Source: Rhizoctonia solani (lineage: Eukaryota > Basidiomycota > Agaricomycetes > Cantharellales > Ceratobasidiaceae). From it: 64,000 bases of DNA. Positions 1-10,480 of this stretch are shown here, piece by piece. The translations under genes and the position numbers were made by a program. Each line of letters opens with the position of its first letter. The stretch's first letter is position 1. The stretch spans positions 1,860,001 through 1,924,000 of the forward strand of contig NC_057380.1 in the NCBI RefSeq assembly GCF_016906535.1. The letters are read 5' to 3'. The notes under the pieces are model-generated. The model was not told the origin of the DNA. It saw only the letters and a program-made list of their open reading frames with translations, and did not search any database.

Positions 1-541
1 CCTTCTTTTCATCCCATTCTTACCCCTTGTGTGAACTTGAAGATCTATTAGATCTTCTTAACTTAGTTTAGAGTGTCTTATTTCGCTTTCTTAGCCTCTT
101 AAGCTCACTGAACTTAACCTGTAAGGTATCTCGGCGCATATAGCCTCTAGCAAGGTCCCAACAGATACTGGGTAGCTAGGAAAGGCTCTAGGGCGACCCT
201 GAACCTCTTGAGTAAGTCAGTTGGGAGAGTTTAAGGCCTTGAGAGCGGCATATACACCTTAACTGAGTGCGATCTCGGTCAAATAAATTACTAACAAATC
301 CAGATAAATTGTAGTAGGTAACTAAGACTCAATACTAACTTTCATACTATAGGTATAAGCATAACCAACCACCTGCATCTGCAGTAATCGCTTGATTACT
401 TGTTAAGTGTAGGGATCACCCTGATTACTAACCTAATATAGCTAGTCTATTGCCTTTTATATCCATAGATAACTGATCTATTAATCACTTTATTATATTT
501 TGTACTTAATTACATAGTCCCTAAAACCCTACTCTATAACA
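1..541 (+). repeat. 5' LTR of the Gag-only element (3' part only)
   Basis: This is the last 541 bp of the LTR, nearly identical to 9508-10048. It ends in the TAACA terminal inverted repeat; the start lies left of the window. Differences from the 3' LTR are C/T near 84, G/A near 271, C/T near 276 and two T-run length changes. All three substitutions are in CG dinucleotides in this copy. Confidence 0.9.
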
Positions 542-560
542 TTGGTGACCACCGCAGGGC
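542..560 (+). other. Putative primer binding site of the Gag-only element
   Basis: One base after the LTR end the sequence reads TGGTGACCACCGC, beginning with the TGG that would pair with a tRNA CCA end. I could not assign the tRNA. Unlike the second element in this window, I saw no matching complement inside its own LTR. Confidence 0.45.
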
Positions 561-645
561 TTCGCGTTGGTTACATCTTTAATTCTTACCTGTAGTCTCT
601 TCTTACTTGTACTTAGTCTTACTACTATAGTCGTACTAACACTAC

Positions 646-2493
646 ATGTGGAAGCCTCCGGAACACTTGCACAGATCGTCTAGATCTGAATTAGGGCTTC
701 GGACAACAAGGGATCATCGCTCTACAACGTTGAAACAGGTGCCGTCAACAAGCACTGCCTTTGATACCCCTCAGCCCGCCGCTCTTCACCCTCTTACCTC
801 TCCTACTCACTCCATCAACCTCAGCAACAGTACCAATGCTGCCAGGTTGCCCAATTCAACGACTCCGTTGCCGAGAGCCCATCAAGACGCTCGCAAACAT
901 GGTCTGATGACCAATTACTCCAAGGCTACCCCTTCCACTTCCTCAACAGCTCAGCCCCGGTCGACAACGCCCCCTAGACCAAAGCACCAATCGCGCTACT
1001 CATCAGACATGAATGACAATTGTATACACTTAGATGCTGCTCTTAGGATGTACTTAGATACGAATAATAATCATGCCAACAACACTGAGACTACGTCTAA
1101 CTCAAGCCGACGCTCCCAACAGAGCTCTCAATGCTGGAGCATTAGTAACAAACGCTCCCAGCACGAGAACAACAGCCTCACGGTCTCGGATACGCACAAC
1201 ATAGTAGTGGTTAACAAAGATACACTTCGTCGAGCACACAATAGTAGCATACATACATCTAAGGAATGGTTCAGAGAGCGCGACGCACCTTTCAGCCCAA
1301 GCCATCGTCGCAAGGAAGCTGTCTCATCGTCTACATCAACTCATGAGGCCCGCACGGCTACGGCGCAGCATGAACGTGTTGAAAACTATATGGACGACCG
1401 TCACAAACGTTCATATCAACAATTAAGCTCTAAACAATCATTGCTGAAAGATATTTACTCACCGTCAACTGAGAGAACGTTGCCGTGCATCCCACGCGAC
1501 CCACCGTATACTGCAGGTGACCCATCGCACGCCCTAAGCAATCCGCCGTGCAGCCTGATCGACCACAACAGTGAGGATCCAGTCAATCCTTTGAATCATA
1601 GCATCAGCTATGATACAATGCAGGATAACTACCTGGTCAACAACACGGACAACGGCTGCGAAGCCTCAGGCAGTCAACTAAGCTTTGAACCTGATACAGA
1701 GTCTAAGTACTTACCCGCAACGGTAAGACAGCCAGAGGAATGGCACACTAAGACTAAGACTCGACGAGGTCAGGCAACGGTTAGCTCCCAATGCTCGCCA
1801 GACCAAGCTATATCATACAACCGCCGCTACGAATCAGTTGCAGAGAGTTTGGATTTAAGCAAGTACGCACCAACAGTTGCAGTACAGCTAGACGAATGGC
1901 TGGTACAGCCTAGAACATGGCAGCACGAGGAGACTACTAGCTCCCGACACTCAACAGAACAGGTTACACCACACGATAGCCGTAGTTCATCGGCGACTAG
2001 CAGTCCAGAACTAAGGAAGTACTTACCGTATTTGCCTGATACCCCCGCGTACGCGATTACAGATAAGGAAATAGCAGACTATTTGTTTCAGCCTGCTAGT
2101 GCCGGACTTATCTCTGAGACCCGATTGGACCCGGAAATTAGCCGAGCCAGAAGAGCACTTTGGCGGTTGGCACGCAACTTATATAATCTACCCATGCCGA
2201 CTCAGCAAGACAGTTACACTCCAAACCAATCATGTGAAACATGGGCCGTACATTTATTTGAGTTACTAGATATAGTTACTACATTCAGACCAACCTGCCT
2301 TATCACTAATAAGTTAATTCCTGCCCAAGACATACATTACTGGCCTGAATACGGCAAACTTCATATCGCCTATAATAGTCTAGTTGCTAAGATCATTCGG
2401 CAATCAAATGAATTTAACTTACTACTTCTAACACCAGAATGGCCGGCATCCAAATGCTTGTTTGACGCATGCGTTCGAAGTAGCAGCTGTTAG
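646..2493 (+). CDS. ORF1 of the Gag-only element, 615 aa, disordered, unknown function
   Basis: An ATG 105 bp after the LTR opens a 615-codon frame ending in TAG. The first 450 residues are rich in Ser, Thr, Asn, Gln and His and look disordered. Residues about 350-480 hold three loose repeats around K-Y-[LA]-P followed by an E-W or D-E-W motif. The last 110 residues look folded, with Trp/Tyr/Leu-rich segments. I recognise no domain. The frame stops 34 nt before the next ORF, which is in another frame; they could be two proteins, one protein split by a short intron, or one broken ORF. It has no Cys-His zinc motif that I can see. Confidence 0.6.
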   Translation: MWKPPEHLHRSSRSELGLRTTRDHRSTTLKQVPSTSTAFDTPQPAALHPLTSPTHSINLSNSTNAARLPNSTTPLPRAHQDARKHGLMTNYSKATPSTSSTAQPRSTTPPRPKHQSRYSSDMNDNCIHLDAALRMYLDTNNNHANNTETTSNSSRRSQQSSQCWSISNKRSQHENNSLTVSDTHNIVVVNKDTLRRAHNSSIHTSKEWFRERDAPFSPSHRRKEAVSSSTSTHEARTATAQHERVENYMDDRHKRSYQQLSSKQSLLKDIYSPSTERTLPCIPRDPPYTAGDPSHALSNPPCSLIDHNSEDPVNPLNHSISYDTMQDNYLVNNTDNGCEASGSQLSFEPDTESKYLPATVRQPEEWHTKTKTRRGQATVSSQCSPDQAISYNRRYESVAESLDLSKYAPTVAVQLDEWLVQPRTWQHEETTSSRHSTEQVTPHDSRSSSATSSPELRKYLPYLPDTPAYAITDKEIADYLFQPASAGLISETRLDPEISRARRALWRLARNLYNLPMPTQQDSYTPNQSCETWAVHLFELLDIVTTFRPTCLITNKLIPAQDIHYWPEYGKLHIAYNSLVAKIIRQSNEFNLLLLTPEWPASKCLFDACVRSSSC

Positions 2494-2752
2494 CTTTAGG
2501 GATCAAATGGAATGATCAATCCAAAGGTTGCACGACATACTTACTAAGTCTATAACAGTTCAAGACTTGCCTCATAAGTCATTGACTAATCATTTACCTG
2601 CAACGAATCATCCACAAGGTGATCCACGTAAGCATAACTCACAAATAAATTTGAATTCCCAACCGGACTGGTTACCTAACGAGGCTAAGAGTCAACATGA
2701 GTTATCACATGATAAGTTGCCAACTCAAACAACACTAATCGAATCGCCTACC

Positions 2753-5700
2753 ATGTCATCTACATGCGATGATGATTACAGAGTGACCAAAGTGTTTCAG
2801 TCATCAGCTAAGCTTCGACTGCCCCATTCAGAACCAATGGGACATCTGAATTGGCATACAAGTCCTAGAGCAAGCATTGAGTACATGTATGCGTCAGCAG
2901 GAAGTACCATTAGCAACCTTGAAACGGTTAAGGGTACTCAGCCTAATCATATGACGATGAGCTCAAGCTACTCATCACTCAACAATTCTCAGCCGTCCAC
3001 CCCTCTCGACTTGGAAGTAGTATCCGTATCGACACCTACGTTTACTCTAGAGTGTGACAATAGCCCAGCATTGCCTGTCTGGAAGTCTGTCAACAAATCG
3101 CTACCCATTGTTGATAATGAGATACCAGTAGAAGCCGTAAAAGATATTGCATCTAATGAACAGCTAAGCGATCTATTAGTCAACAAGTTAGCTCAGCCTT
3201 TAGTTACAATCAAAAAACGCAATGGTATTACATCAAGAAAGGAGAGCTTAGCCAAACCTGTTAAGCAACCAGACAATGAGTCAATCCGGATGACGCGCGA
3301 CCAGTTCAGAAGTACTACACCATTGCCAGATGAAGCATTGTGTGATCCGGTACACATAAATTGTCATCACTCTTTTGGTAACCTTGGTCATTCGCACGCA
3401 TTGGTTACAACTAGTAGCGCGAATGGAATCACTAAGCATACAGGAACGCCGTCTAACCTTACTAGTCATGGTCCTACTAGTATAGATACTCACATATCTA
3501 ATACACATGCTAAGCGGACTATAAGTAATGATTTAACCTATAAGGAAGCAGCTCCTAGGACAATTAGCAGATTATCAATTTCTCAAGCTAGTCATTCACC
3601 AGACGAATTCCACAATGCAACTGATCCATTTTCATCCATGATAACCAAACAAGCAATCGACGCTTCGCATAACAATGTGGTACACACCTCAAGCAGTATT
3701 AGGCAAACAAAGGAACAAGATTTATCTAGTCGCTTACCTAGACAGTCACAATCTAAGCCATGCTTAAATCAAGACCTATTGACTAACGCGCCAAACAAAC
3801 CACTTAGTCAGCAAGAACATGGTGAGACGCTAACGGGTGTTTGCAGCGAAACATTGGGAAATTTTCCAGATTTTCAACCGCTGGAAGTCGATTTATCGCT
3901 GGATATGAAGGACTGGCTAGTTGAAACTATCCGTGAAATTCAGCAAATAATGGATATATACGCAGAACCTACCGTCTCGCATACATCTACAGCTGACTCA
4001 GCGGTTATTGAGATTGAACGCCATTCAACTTTAGACTCGACAAGACCGCCCGGTCCGGAGCATCCAATATCGACAATATTGCCTGATAAATCAAGCAAGT
4101 TGGCCCAGCGAATGACTAAGCTTAGCGCGTCAATGAAGAGTTCGGAATCTTCGTCTCTGTGTAACAACAGTCACACGACTAGACTTGTCAATGATCTATT
4201 ACTACCAGCGCAATCATCCGTAAGGATCTTTGAGTCTGAAGCAAGCAAACAATCTTTATTGGTGGATAAAATTGACATGGGCAAGAACGACACTATTCAG
4301 AGCGCGCTACAAGCGACACCGTCACGTGATCCTTACTCAGCATTGTCTGAAACAATTTGCGGCTCTGAATCGACTGAAATAAGTGCAGCCGACTATGCTA
4401 CCACTAACACTAGTATATTCAAGGACGTTTCAATCAATAGTGGAGAAAGAAGCGTGACTATTAGTTCAATTGATTCATCGGCATCGTCTGTAAGTACAAT
4501 TGATCACAAACTATCGACGCAAGACTCGAACGAGCCTCCGGAAAGCTCGCATTATGAAATGAAACATAAGACACTTACGCCAAGCTTTGATACCCAGTGT
4601 ATCAGCTCTGAGTTACGAAATGAACATGTTGGTTTGCACTCCAAGCAGCTAAGGAATTGGATTAGCGAGCAGACGCTAGTACATATCAGTGAAGAACCAG
4701 ACAGTGCCCATAGGAGCTTACCTATTATACTTGTGAACACAGAATACTCTAACGCGTTGCATGAATACGACTCATCGGGTACACCGGTAGTATTAGTCCC
4801 GAGCATTAGCGTTGCTGCGAACGCCGCATTTGAATCCCTAGCGCCATCGGAAATTAGAAATCTAAGTCCCGACTACCAGCCTATGGCCCTAGGCATAAGC
4901 GCCGAGTCAAGCGCCGAGTCAAGCGCCGTTGACACTGAGCTCCGAATCGTATTACCTGAGAAATCAGCTAATGACGAACCAGTTATTAGTCAAGCAAAGT
5001 TAGTTTCAGATATTGGAATTGATTGTCTAGTACCAGAAGAGCCGACTACACCAAGCAGAGGTGATAATATCGATCAAATAAGTATTCATTCATCAATATC
5101 TACTGACGAAGGACTCCGGTCGCCGGTAATTAATACAAAGAGTCCAAACGGCTTAACAATATCGGATGTAAGAGTCGAAACTCCTATGTCGCAAGACCCC
5201 GAACTACCTTCGACACTTATATCAGGGATGTCAAGCTCGATAACGCATTTGTTCACCAAGCCGACCGATCATGAATACTTGCTACCGCCTGATAAGCTTA
5301 CGCCATATGGTTTGGTTACAAGTGAAGTATCCAATCCAGGAGACAGGAGCAACAACGACACGTTAGCTTCGACACCAATGAGAGAGCATCTATACCAATA
5401 CGAACTTTTAGAAGATCAGTTGGATATATCGACAACCCTCTCGTACAAGTACAATCAGGAAGCGGAACGTAAACACTCGACTTACAAGCCGGAAGCTATC
5501 GAGCCCAACAAACCAGATATTAATCTTTGTATTAGCTCACTAAATACACAAGCATCTGGCACAGCGGAGGAACAGGCACTGCAGCATATAACCGGTCCGT
5601 CGTACCAAGACAACTTTACATTTACAGTTAGGAGCGCCGCAGCACGAACATCACGGCTGTCTCGATTGCCTGTAAGGTCCAGCTCAAGACAAAGTACTAA

Positions 5701-6805
5701 CCAAGCATTCGGCACTGCAAAGAATTTAAGGTCGAATAGAGTCAGTAGTTCAACCGCATCTAAGGCACGACGAAATAGGAATACATTACCTACTCACGTA
5801 AGGAGCCGATTAGCCAGCTCGCGCAGATTCAGCAAATCGTCTCAGGATGAAACGTCGCAAGCTTCCGTTAGCAGTCAATATAGTCATAAATGCGACCAAG
5901 GAGACTCGCCTTGTGCCCATGAATCAAATCAGAGCTCCAACAAAGACCAACATCCTCAACAAAGGACAAGGAACGATCCTCCGGATCCACCTGACGAATC
6001 AGGAGATGAGTATAGTGACGTACCTATAAGGAATCCTATACGCGCACGATCTTTCAGACCTAAGCCCGTGCACTTTGATCCTAAACTTGAGCCGGATAAC
6101 ATTCCAGAATGGAATGGCAATACCAGCGAATTACCCAGATGGATCATATCCATCAATAATTTAGCTGAATACGGTATCTATGCACGCATACAGTTAGGAC
6201 GACAAGTGCCATCAAGACTCACGGGTCGAGCGCTAAGATGGTTTAATGCACTAGATAAGACTTATCGACGAATCATCACCGCCGATTGGCCAAGTTTGAG
6301 ACGCGCAATAACAATACACTTCATGAATCGATTGCTGATAGACAGAAATAAGGCCAAAGCTCTTCAAGCCGGATTCAGAGACAGAGATAACCCGTATGAA
6401 ACACCGGTAGACTACATTGTTCGGAAGGCCGAAATGCTTACTCTATTTAGCGATTGGACTGAATCTGAACTAATTACGGAGATCATGAACAGCGCTCCTG
6501 AACATTGGTCATTGTATATAGATACATCTGTAGGAACTACATGGGACGACTTCTTGGACAAAATCGCATGGCATGAAGACCGCTTGCTGAGACATGATAA
6601 TAATATATCTCAGGACATACAGAAGCAGCTCGACAAAATGAAAGAAATTCTGAAAAATATCGAAATTCAACCGGATTCCAACGTCAAGACGAATCGCTCC
6701 AGTCAATGGGATTACAAAGAGTTAAGCAACAACGAGAATACGAGTGACAACGGGTCTGAAATCAACGAAAAAGCCTCTACTCAAGACTCCTACCAAACCC
6801 TTTGA
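2753..6805 (+). CDS. Gag-like protein with very long disordered N-terminal region
   Basis: The frame is open from 2516; the first ATG is at 2753, giving about 1350 aa. Roughly the first 1100 residues are Ser/Thr/Asn/Asp-rich and low in hydrophobic residues. The folded part starts near 6090 with the sequence P-E-W-N-G-N and runs through a helix-rich region with RWFNAL, WPSLRRAI, F-x-D-R-D-N and Y-x-E-x-P motifs. That pattern (PxWxG, then W-x-x-L-x-x-x-F) matches the capsid part of Ty3/Gypsy Gag proteins. A charged coiled segment follows (about 6600-6720). No zinc knuckle is visible. Typical Gypsy Gag proteins are 300-500 aa, so the N-terminal addition is exceptional. It sits alone, without a Pol frame behind it. 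Confidence 0.7.
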   Translation: MSSTCDDDYRVTKVFQSSAKLRLPHSEPMGHLNWHTSPRASIEYMYASAGSTISNLETVKGTQPNHMTMSSSYSSLNNSQPSTPLDLEVVSVSTPTFTLECDNSPALPVWKSVNKSLPIVDNEIPVEAVKDIASNEQLSDLLVNKLAQPLVTIKKRNGITSRKESLAKPVKQPDNESIRMTRDQFRSTTPLPDEALCDPVHINCHHSFGNLGHSHALVTTSSANGITKHTGTPSNLTSHGPTSIDTHISNTHAKRTISNDLTYKEAAPRTISRLSISQASHSPDEFHNATDPFSSMITKQAIDASHNNVVHTSSSIRQTKEQDLSSRLPRQSQSKPCLNQDLLTNAPNKPLSQQEHGETLTGVCSETLGNFPDFQPLEVDLSLDMKDWLVETIREIQQIMDIYAEPTVSHTSTADSAVIEIERHSTLDSTRPPGPEHPISTILPDKSSKLAQRMTKLSASMKSSESSSLCNNSHTTRLVNDLLLPAQSSVRIFESEASKQSLLVDKIDMGKNDTIQSALQATPSRDPYSALSETICGSESTEISAADYATTNTSIFKDVSINSGERSVTISSIDSSASSVSTIDHKLSTQDSNEPPESSHYEMKHKTLTPSFDTQCISSELRNEHVGLHSKQLRNWISEQTLVHISEEPDSAHRSLPIILVNTEYSNALHEYDSSGTPVVLVPSISVAANAAFESLAPSEIRNLSPDYQPMALGISAESSAESSAVDTELRIVLPEKSANDEPVISQAKLVSDIGIDCLVPEEPTTPSRGDNIDQISIHSSISTDEGLRSPVINTKSPNGLTISDVRVETPMSQDPELPSTLISGMSSSITHLFTKPTDHEYLLPPDKLTPYGLVTSEVSNPGDRSNNDTLASTPMREHLYQYELLEDQLDISTTLSYKYNQEAERKHSTYKPEAIEPNKPDINLCISSLNTQASGTAEEQALQHITGPSYQDNFTFTVRSAAARTSRLSRLPVRSSSRQSTNQAFGTAKNLRSNRVSSSTASKARRNRNTLPTHVRSRLASSRRFSKSSQDETSQASVSSQYSHKCDQGDSPCAHESNQSSNKDQHPQQRTRNDPPDPPDESGDEYSDVPIRNPIRARSFRPKPVHFDPKLEPDNIPEWNGNTSELPRWIISINNLAEYGIYARIQLGRQVPSRLTGRALRWFNALDKTYRRIITADWPSLRRAITIHFMNRLLIDRNKAKALQAGFRDRDNPYETPVDYIVRKAEMLTLFSDWTESELITEIMNSAPEHWSLYIDTSVGTTWDDFLDKIAWHEDRLLRHDNNISQDIQKQLDKMKEILKNIEIQPDSNVKTNRSSQWDYKELSNNENTSDNGSEINEKASTQDSYQTL

Positions 6806-7131
6806 TCCTACACAGCGTTAGTGCGCCCATGCACTCCCGAGCCAATAGCAGCTAGAAAGTCAATCGAAGAAGACGTTAGTAGTCGACAGAGTCCGGACTG
6901 GAAGTCCAGCCAGGAGCGGTTAACAATAGAATTAGCTAAACTGAATGAGCGATTGAATGAACTATTAACACCGCAAACGTTGCCTGCTAGTACGCACACA
7001 ACAAACCAAGACAAATAGCGTATAGGACAGGGAAGTATTGCCCGGCAAGTTTTCAAAGGTTTAAGTGGTTCGAGGGGAATCAGCACTTTCTTCTGAATTC
7101 AGTCCTTTCCACGTCCAAGCAAAGGGACAAC

Positions 7132-7689
7132 GTGCCTGGGGGGAATACAAGGGATAGAGAATTCGACACAGAAAAAATCGGATTGAGAAAGCGAAATCAT
7201 ATGCATCAATCAGAGAATCCTAAGAGGTTACTAGCTAACAAAGCTCAAGACTATAGGAATTGGTCAGAAAACACTCGGAAGATAGTAGGGTACATCGCTG
7301 CAAAGCACATTGCCCCTGCTTGGACCAAAGAATCACATTCAGCCACACGAATTGAAGCGACCAAGCAACCAGTCAATCACACCAGAGCTAGTCTGCCTAC
7401 TACAGACAGCTATCACCAAACGGCAAGAGCTTTCAAATACATACAAAAGAAGCGACGTAGTTATATGCAAGGACCAACAACTCAGTATACAACCAATTGC
7501 GCTGGCGAAAGCATATTATTGAACAATTCCGCTTGGAACAACTTTAGTCGCACTGGAAAATCACAAGTGTTTGTAAACAGTACCAGGGGGCAAATGGACA
7601 TGCAGCACAACAAGCAGGACGCCTGTCAACATGCAAGGGAATCGCCTCAAGCATCCAAGCTCTTGGCACTCAGTAGATACAATACTTAA
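7132..7689 (+). CDS. Small ORF downstream of Gag, unknown
   Basis: A 185-codon open frame that begins at GTG, not ATG; the first ATG is at 7201. The product is basic and polar and has no motif I know. It overlaps the next ORF by 59 nt in another frame. It may be leftover coding sequence of the element rather than an active gene. Confidence 0.25.
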   Translation: MPGGNTRDREFDTEKIGLRKRNHMHQSENPKRLLANKAQDYRNWSENTRKIVGYIAAKHIAPAWTKESHSATRIEATKQPVNHTRASLPTTDSYHQTARAFKYIQKKRRSYMQGPTTQYTTNCAGESILLNNSAWNNFSRTGKSQVFVNSTRGQMDMQHNKQDACQHARESPQASKLLALSRYNT

Positions 7690-8245
7690 GTGTACATTAA
7701 GACAAAACAAGACAACAGGAGCTAGGACTGAAACAGTAGCAGAACTATCTAGAGGCAATAGGAAAGAAATCCCTACGGACTGTAATGCGTCAGCAGGTAC
7801 CAGCGCATTTATAGGACGGAATCAAGCAGTGGAATCACCTCCGCGCAAGACACATCTCCAGTCAAAGGCAGACCTACCGTATATCAGCCCGGCAAACCCA
7901 AGGTCACACGGAACAACTCACAGGCATAACCACTTATACCCAAGGAAAATGCAACAACCTCCAGACAAGTTAACATATTTGTCAAGACACCGTACCATTA
8001 TCAATTTAATAGATGTACCTTGCTCAGATGTCATCAAAGCGCCTTCGTACAAACTCAGAAGACATCCTAATAAATCTCAGCAAGACCTAACACTCAATCA
8101 ATGGTCCGAGAGCTTAGCGGAAATGTTAAGGGAACAAGAATACATGAAACTAGGAGATAAATGCACCTACCAGCACCCTATTCAATGGCTGGGACACGAC
8201 TTAAGTAGCAAACCAAAGAAACAACTCAAGAGTGCACCAGATTAA
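7631..8245 (+). CDS. Second small ORF downstream of Gag, unknown
   Basis: A 204-codon frame from ATG. The product is basic, rich in Asn, Gln, Lys and Pro, with no recognised domain. In an autonomous element this position would hold Pol; neither this ORF nor the other frames between 6806 and 8755 shows reverse transcriptase, RNase H or integrase motifs. From 8246 to 8740 I see no ORF. Confidence 0.3.
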   Translation: MQGNRLKHPSSWHSVDTILKCTLRQNKTTGARTETVAELSRGNRKEIPTDCNASAGTSAFIGRNQAVESPPRKTHLQSKADLPYISPANPRSHGTTHRHNHLYPRKMQQPPDKLTYLSRHRTIINLIDVPCSDVIKAPSYKLRRHPNKSQQDLTLNQWSESLAEMLREQEYMKLGDKCTYQHPIQWLGHDLSSKPKKQLKSAPD

Positions 8246-8740
8246 CATTAAGATCAAAATCACTCAGAGGAACCATTAAAGATAATCCACTCTAAGTTCC
8301 TTGACACTTCTGATGAGTCCACACTGGTGTAATAAACCTGGCCTGGCTACTCTATCTTAGTTACATACTTAAACATGCCTCTCCCCAATACTCTACTAGC
8401 ATTTAATTTACCTATACTCCTTTTAATAATCTGCAAGGCCTATACCTTACTTTTCAAACTCTGCAAGGCTTTGCATTTTTGTTGCATGTACCCATAGTTG
8501 TTATGCAACTTTCCACACCTTCCAAACTCATTATGCTAGCATTATTTAGCAAGGCATTATGAAGTTCTATGCATGAATATCAACACAGGACCACATAAGG
8601 ACATGGGAAATACAAGTCTTTCCTGCCTCCCACTATGCAAGATGGACAGCTAGCCTCCTGGAACTGCTGTAAGAAAGAATCAAGACCCATCCTAAGAATC
8701 AGAATGGTGACCCAGCTACTTCACACAAGCACATATGTCC

Positions 8741-8755
8741 AAACTGGGGGGGATA
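8741..8755 (+). other. Polypurine tract of the Gag-only element
   Basis: A run of seven G preceded by AAACT ends two bases before the TGTTA start of the 3' LTR. This is the position where plus-strand DNA priming takes place in LTR elements. Confidence 0.7.
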
Positions 8756-10048
8756 TGTTATGGAATGACTAATTTAGACATATGCGCCCCTAATTGCCAA
8801 TAGTGAATAGTGCGAACTGGGGTAATCATACTTGCTCTATCCAAATATGGGCATGAATATTACTATATTTGGAAACTGGCGGTGCTACAAGACCTTTTAT
8901 ACTTTATTTCCTCATTGCGCTTGCATATATACACGTCTGATTATGCGAAGTGGTCATAATATTATTTCTATGATTTATAGCATTTTTTGTATCATGCATT
9001 TATATGTAGGAACGGTACTTATAGACCATAGAACAAGTGCAAGTAAGCATGCAAGCGCCGGCGCTTAGTCATTGCAAATAAGCGCCAAAGGTCGGCGGGG
9101 CGCGCCGACGCCGATATCTCGGCGGGAAATAGGCATACTACTATGCGGACAAATACCAATAGGTCGGAGGCTCCGGCATCTCAGCTCCTAAAAAGGAATC
9201 GTCTGATTCTGAGCCAAATTGATGGAGATACTAACCATTTAAGTTTCTAGCTTTTTCTATGAGATCCTACCTTGCCTCAAGGTTATTTTTAGCATTCACA
9301 CTAATGTAATTTAGTCATGTATGCTCTAGAACATTCTGTAAATAGCCTTGAGTCTATCCCACTAGGACTTATTGGGACTAATTGGTCTTTATGTATCAAA
9401 TAGCTCAGACTGTACCTCTCATGTAACTTCCCCTTGGTACATCATGTATATAGTTATTGTTCTCCCTCTGGGGTATATAAACCCCCTGAGGGAGACCCTT
9501 TGAATACAACCTTCTTTCATCCCATTCTTACCCCTTGTGTGAACTTGAAGATCTATTAGATCTTCTTAACTTAGTTTAGAGTGTCTTATTTTGCTTTCTT
9601 AGCCTCTTAAGCTCACTGAACTTAACCTGTAAGGTATCTCGGCGCATATAGCCTCTAGCAAGGTCCCAACAGATACTGGGTAGCTAGGAAAGGCTCTAGG
9701 GCGACCCTGAACCTCTTGAGTAAGTCAGTTGGGAGAGTTTAAGGCCTTGAGAGCGGCATATACACCTTAACTGAGTGCAATCTTGGTCAAATAAATTACT
9801 AACAAATCCAGATAAATTGTAGTAGGTAACTAAGACTCAATACTAACTTTCATACTATAGGTATAAGCATAACCAACCACCTGCATCTGCAGTAATCGCT
9901 TGATTACTTGTTAAGTGTAGGGATCACCCTGATTACTAACCTAATATAGCTAGTCTATTGCCTTTTATATCCATAGATAACTGATCTATTAATCACTTTA
10001 TTATATTTGTACTTAATTACATAGTCCCTAAAACCCTACTCTATAACA
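8756..10048 (+). repeat. Complete 3' LTR (1293 bp) of the Gag-only element
   Basis: Terminal inverted repeat TGTTA/TAACA. It contains a GC-rich block at 9051-9115 with an 8-bp inverted repeat (9060-9067 and 9079-9086) also seen in the LTRs of the second element. A TATA-like GGTATATAAA lies near 9471-9480, about 30 bp before 9508, a likely U3/R boundary. Its last 541 bp match window positions 1-541. Confidence 0.9.
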
Positions 10049-10480
10049 GGCGGGCTGCGCAGAAGCGTGGATTTCTCCTAAGCGCCCTTGGCACGGCATC
10101 TCGGCGCGGCATCTCGGCATAATAAGCGCCGAGGTCACGTGATCGAAAAACAAGAGATATTGAGTTCGTAAAAAATACTAAAAATAATAGAAAATTCAGG
10201 CAATTCCAATGGTATATGTAAGGAGGTTATAACAAATTGGCAGTTGTTCTTCCGCGCTGTGCAACTTGACCAAGTTCAAGAATTCTATGTTGAACGTGGC
10301 GTCAAGTTTAACTGACCAGAATGTAATTATTGTTGGATTGAATGAATCAATTTTGCATCTAGTCTACTTGTACATATATTGATCAAAGAAAAAGAGTAAC
10401 AACAGTACTAGTTCAAGAAACAAAAGAAATAGAAATGGAAACAAGGGGAAGGCTTGGTTGCAATTTGGCTGTGTAGATGT
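10049..10480. other. Spacer with an LTR-like relic
   Basis: No gene seen. Positions 10123-10144 are identical over 22 bp to a block in both LTRs of the second element (11976-11997, 17812-17833), including a CACGTG hexamer. The flanking bases are only vaguely similar, so this may be a decayed solo LTR of a related family. Confidence 0.4.

Larger units (their letters stand above)
1..10048 (+). mobile_element. Gag-only LTR retroelement (large, non-autonomous type), left end outside the window
   Basis: Two copies of one sequence, 1-541 and 9508-10048, bracket about 8.2 kb. The right LTR is complete (8756-10048) and starts TGTTA and ends TAACA. A G-rich polypurine tract lies just before it. The inside has a 615-aa ORF and a much longer ORF ending in a Gag-like domain, then shorter ORFs. 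I found no protease DSG motif, no YxDD reverse transcriptase motif, no RNase H and no integrase. This is the structure of a non-autonomous large retrotransposon derivative that would need enzymes from another element. The 541 bp of LTR that can be compared differ by 3 substitutions and 2 one-base T-run indels, so the insertion is young. No target duplication can be scored because the left end is missing. Confidence 0.85.

Noticed and set aside
8832..9068. 78-codon ORF inside the 3' LTR
   Set aside because: It lies in LTR U3 sequence, has low-complexity hydrophobic composition and no matching context.
9100..9140. GC-rich repeats in the LTR as a CRISPR-like or tandem array
   Set aside because: Units are irregular inverted repeats inside an LTR of a eukaryotic element; no spacers of constant length.
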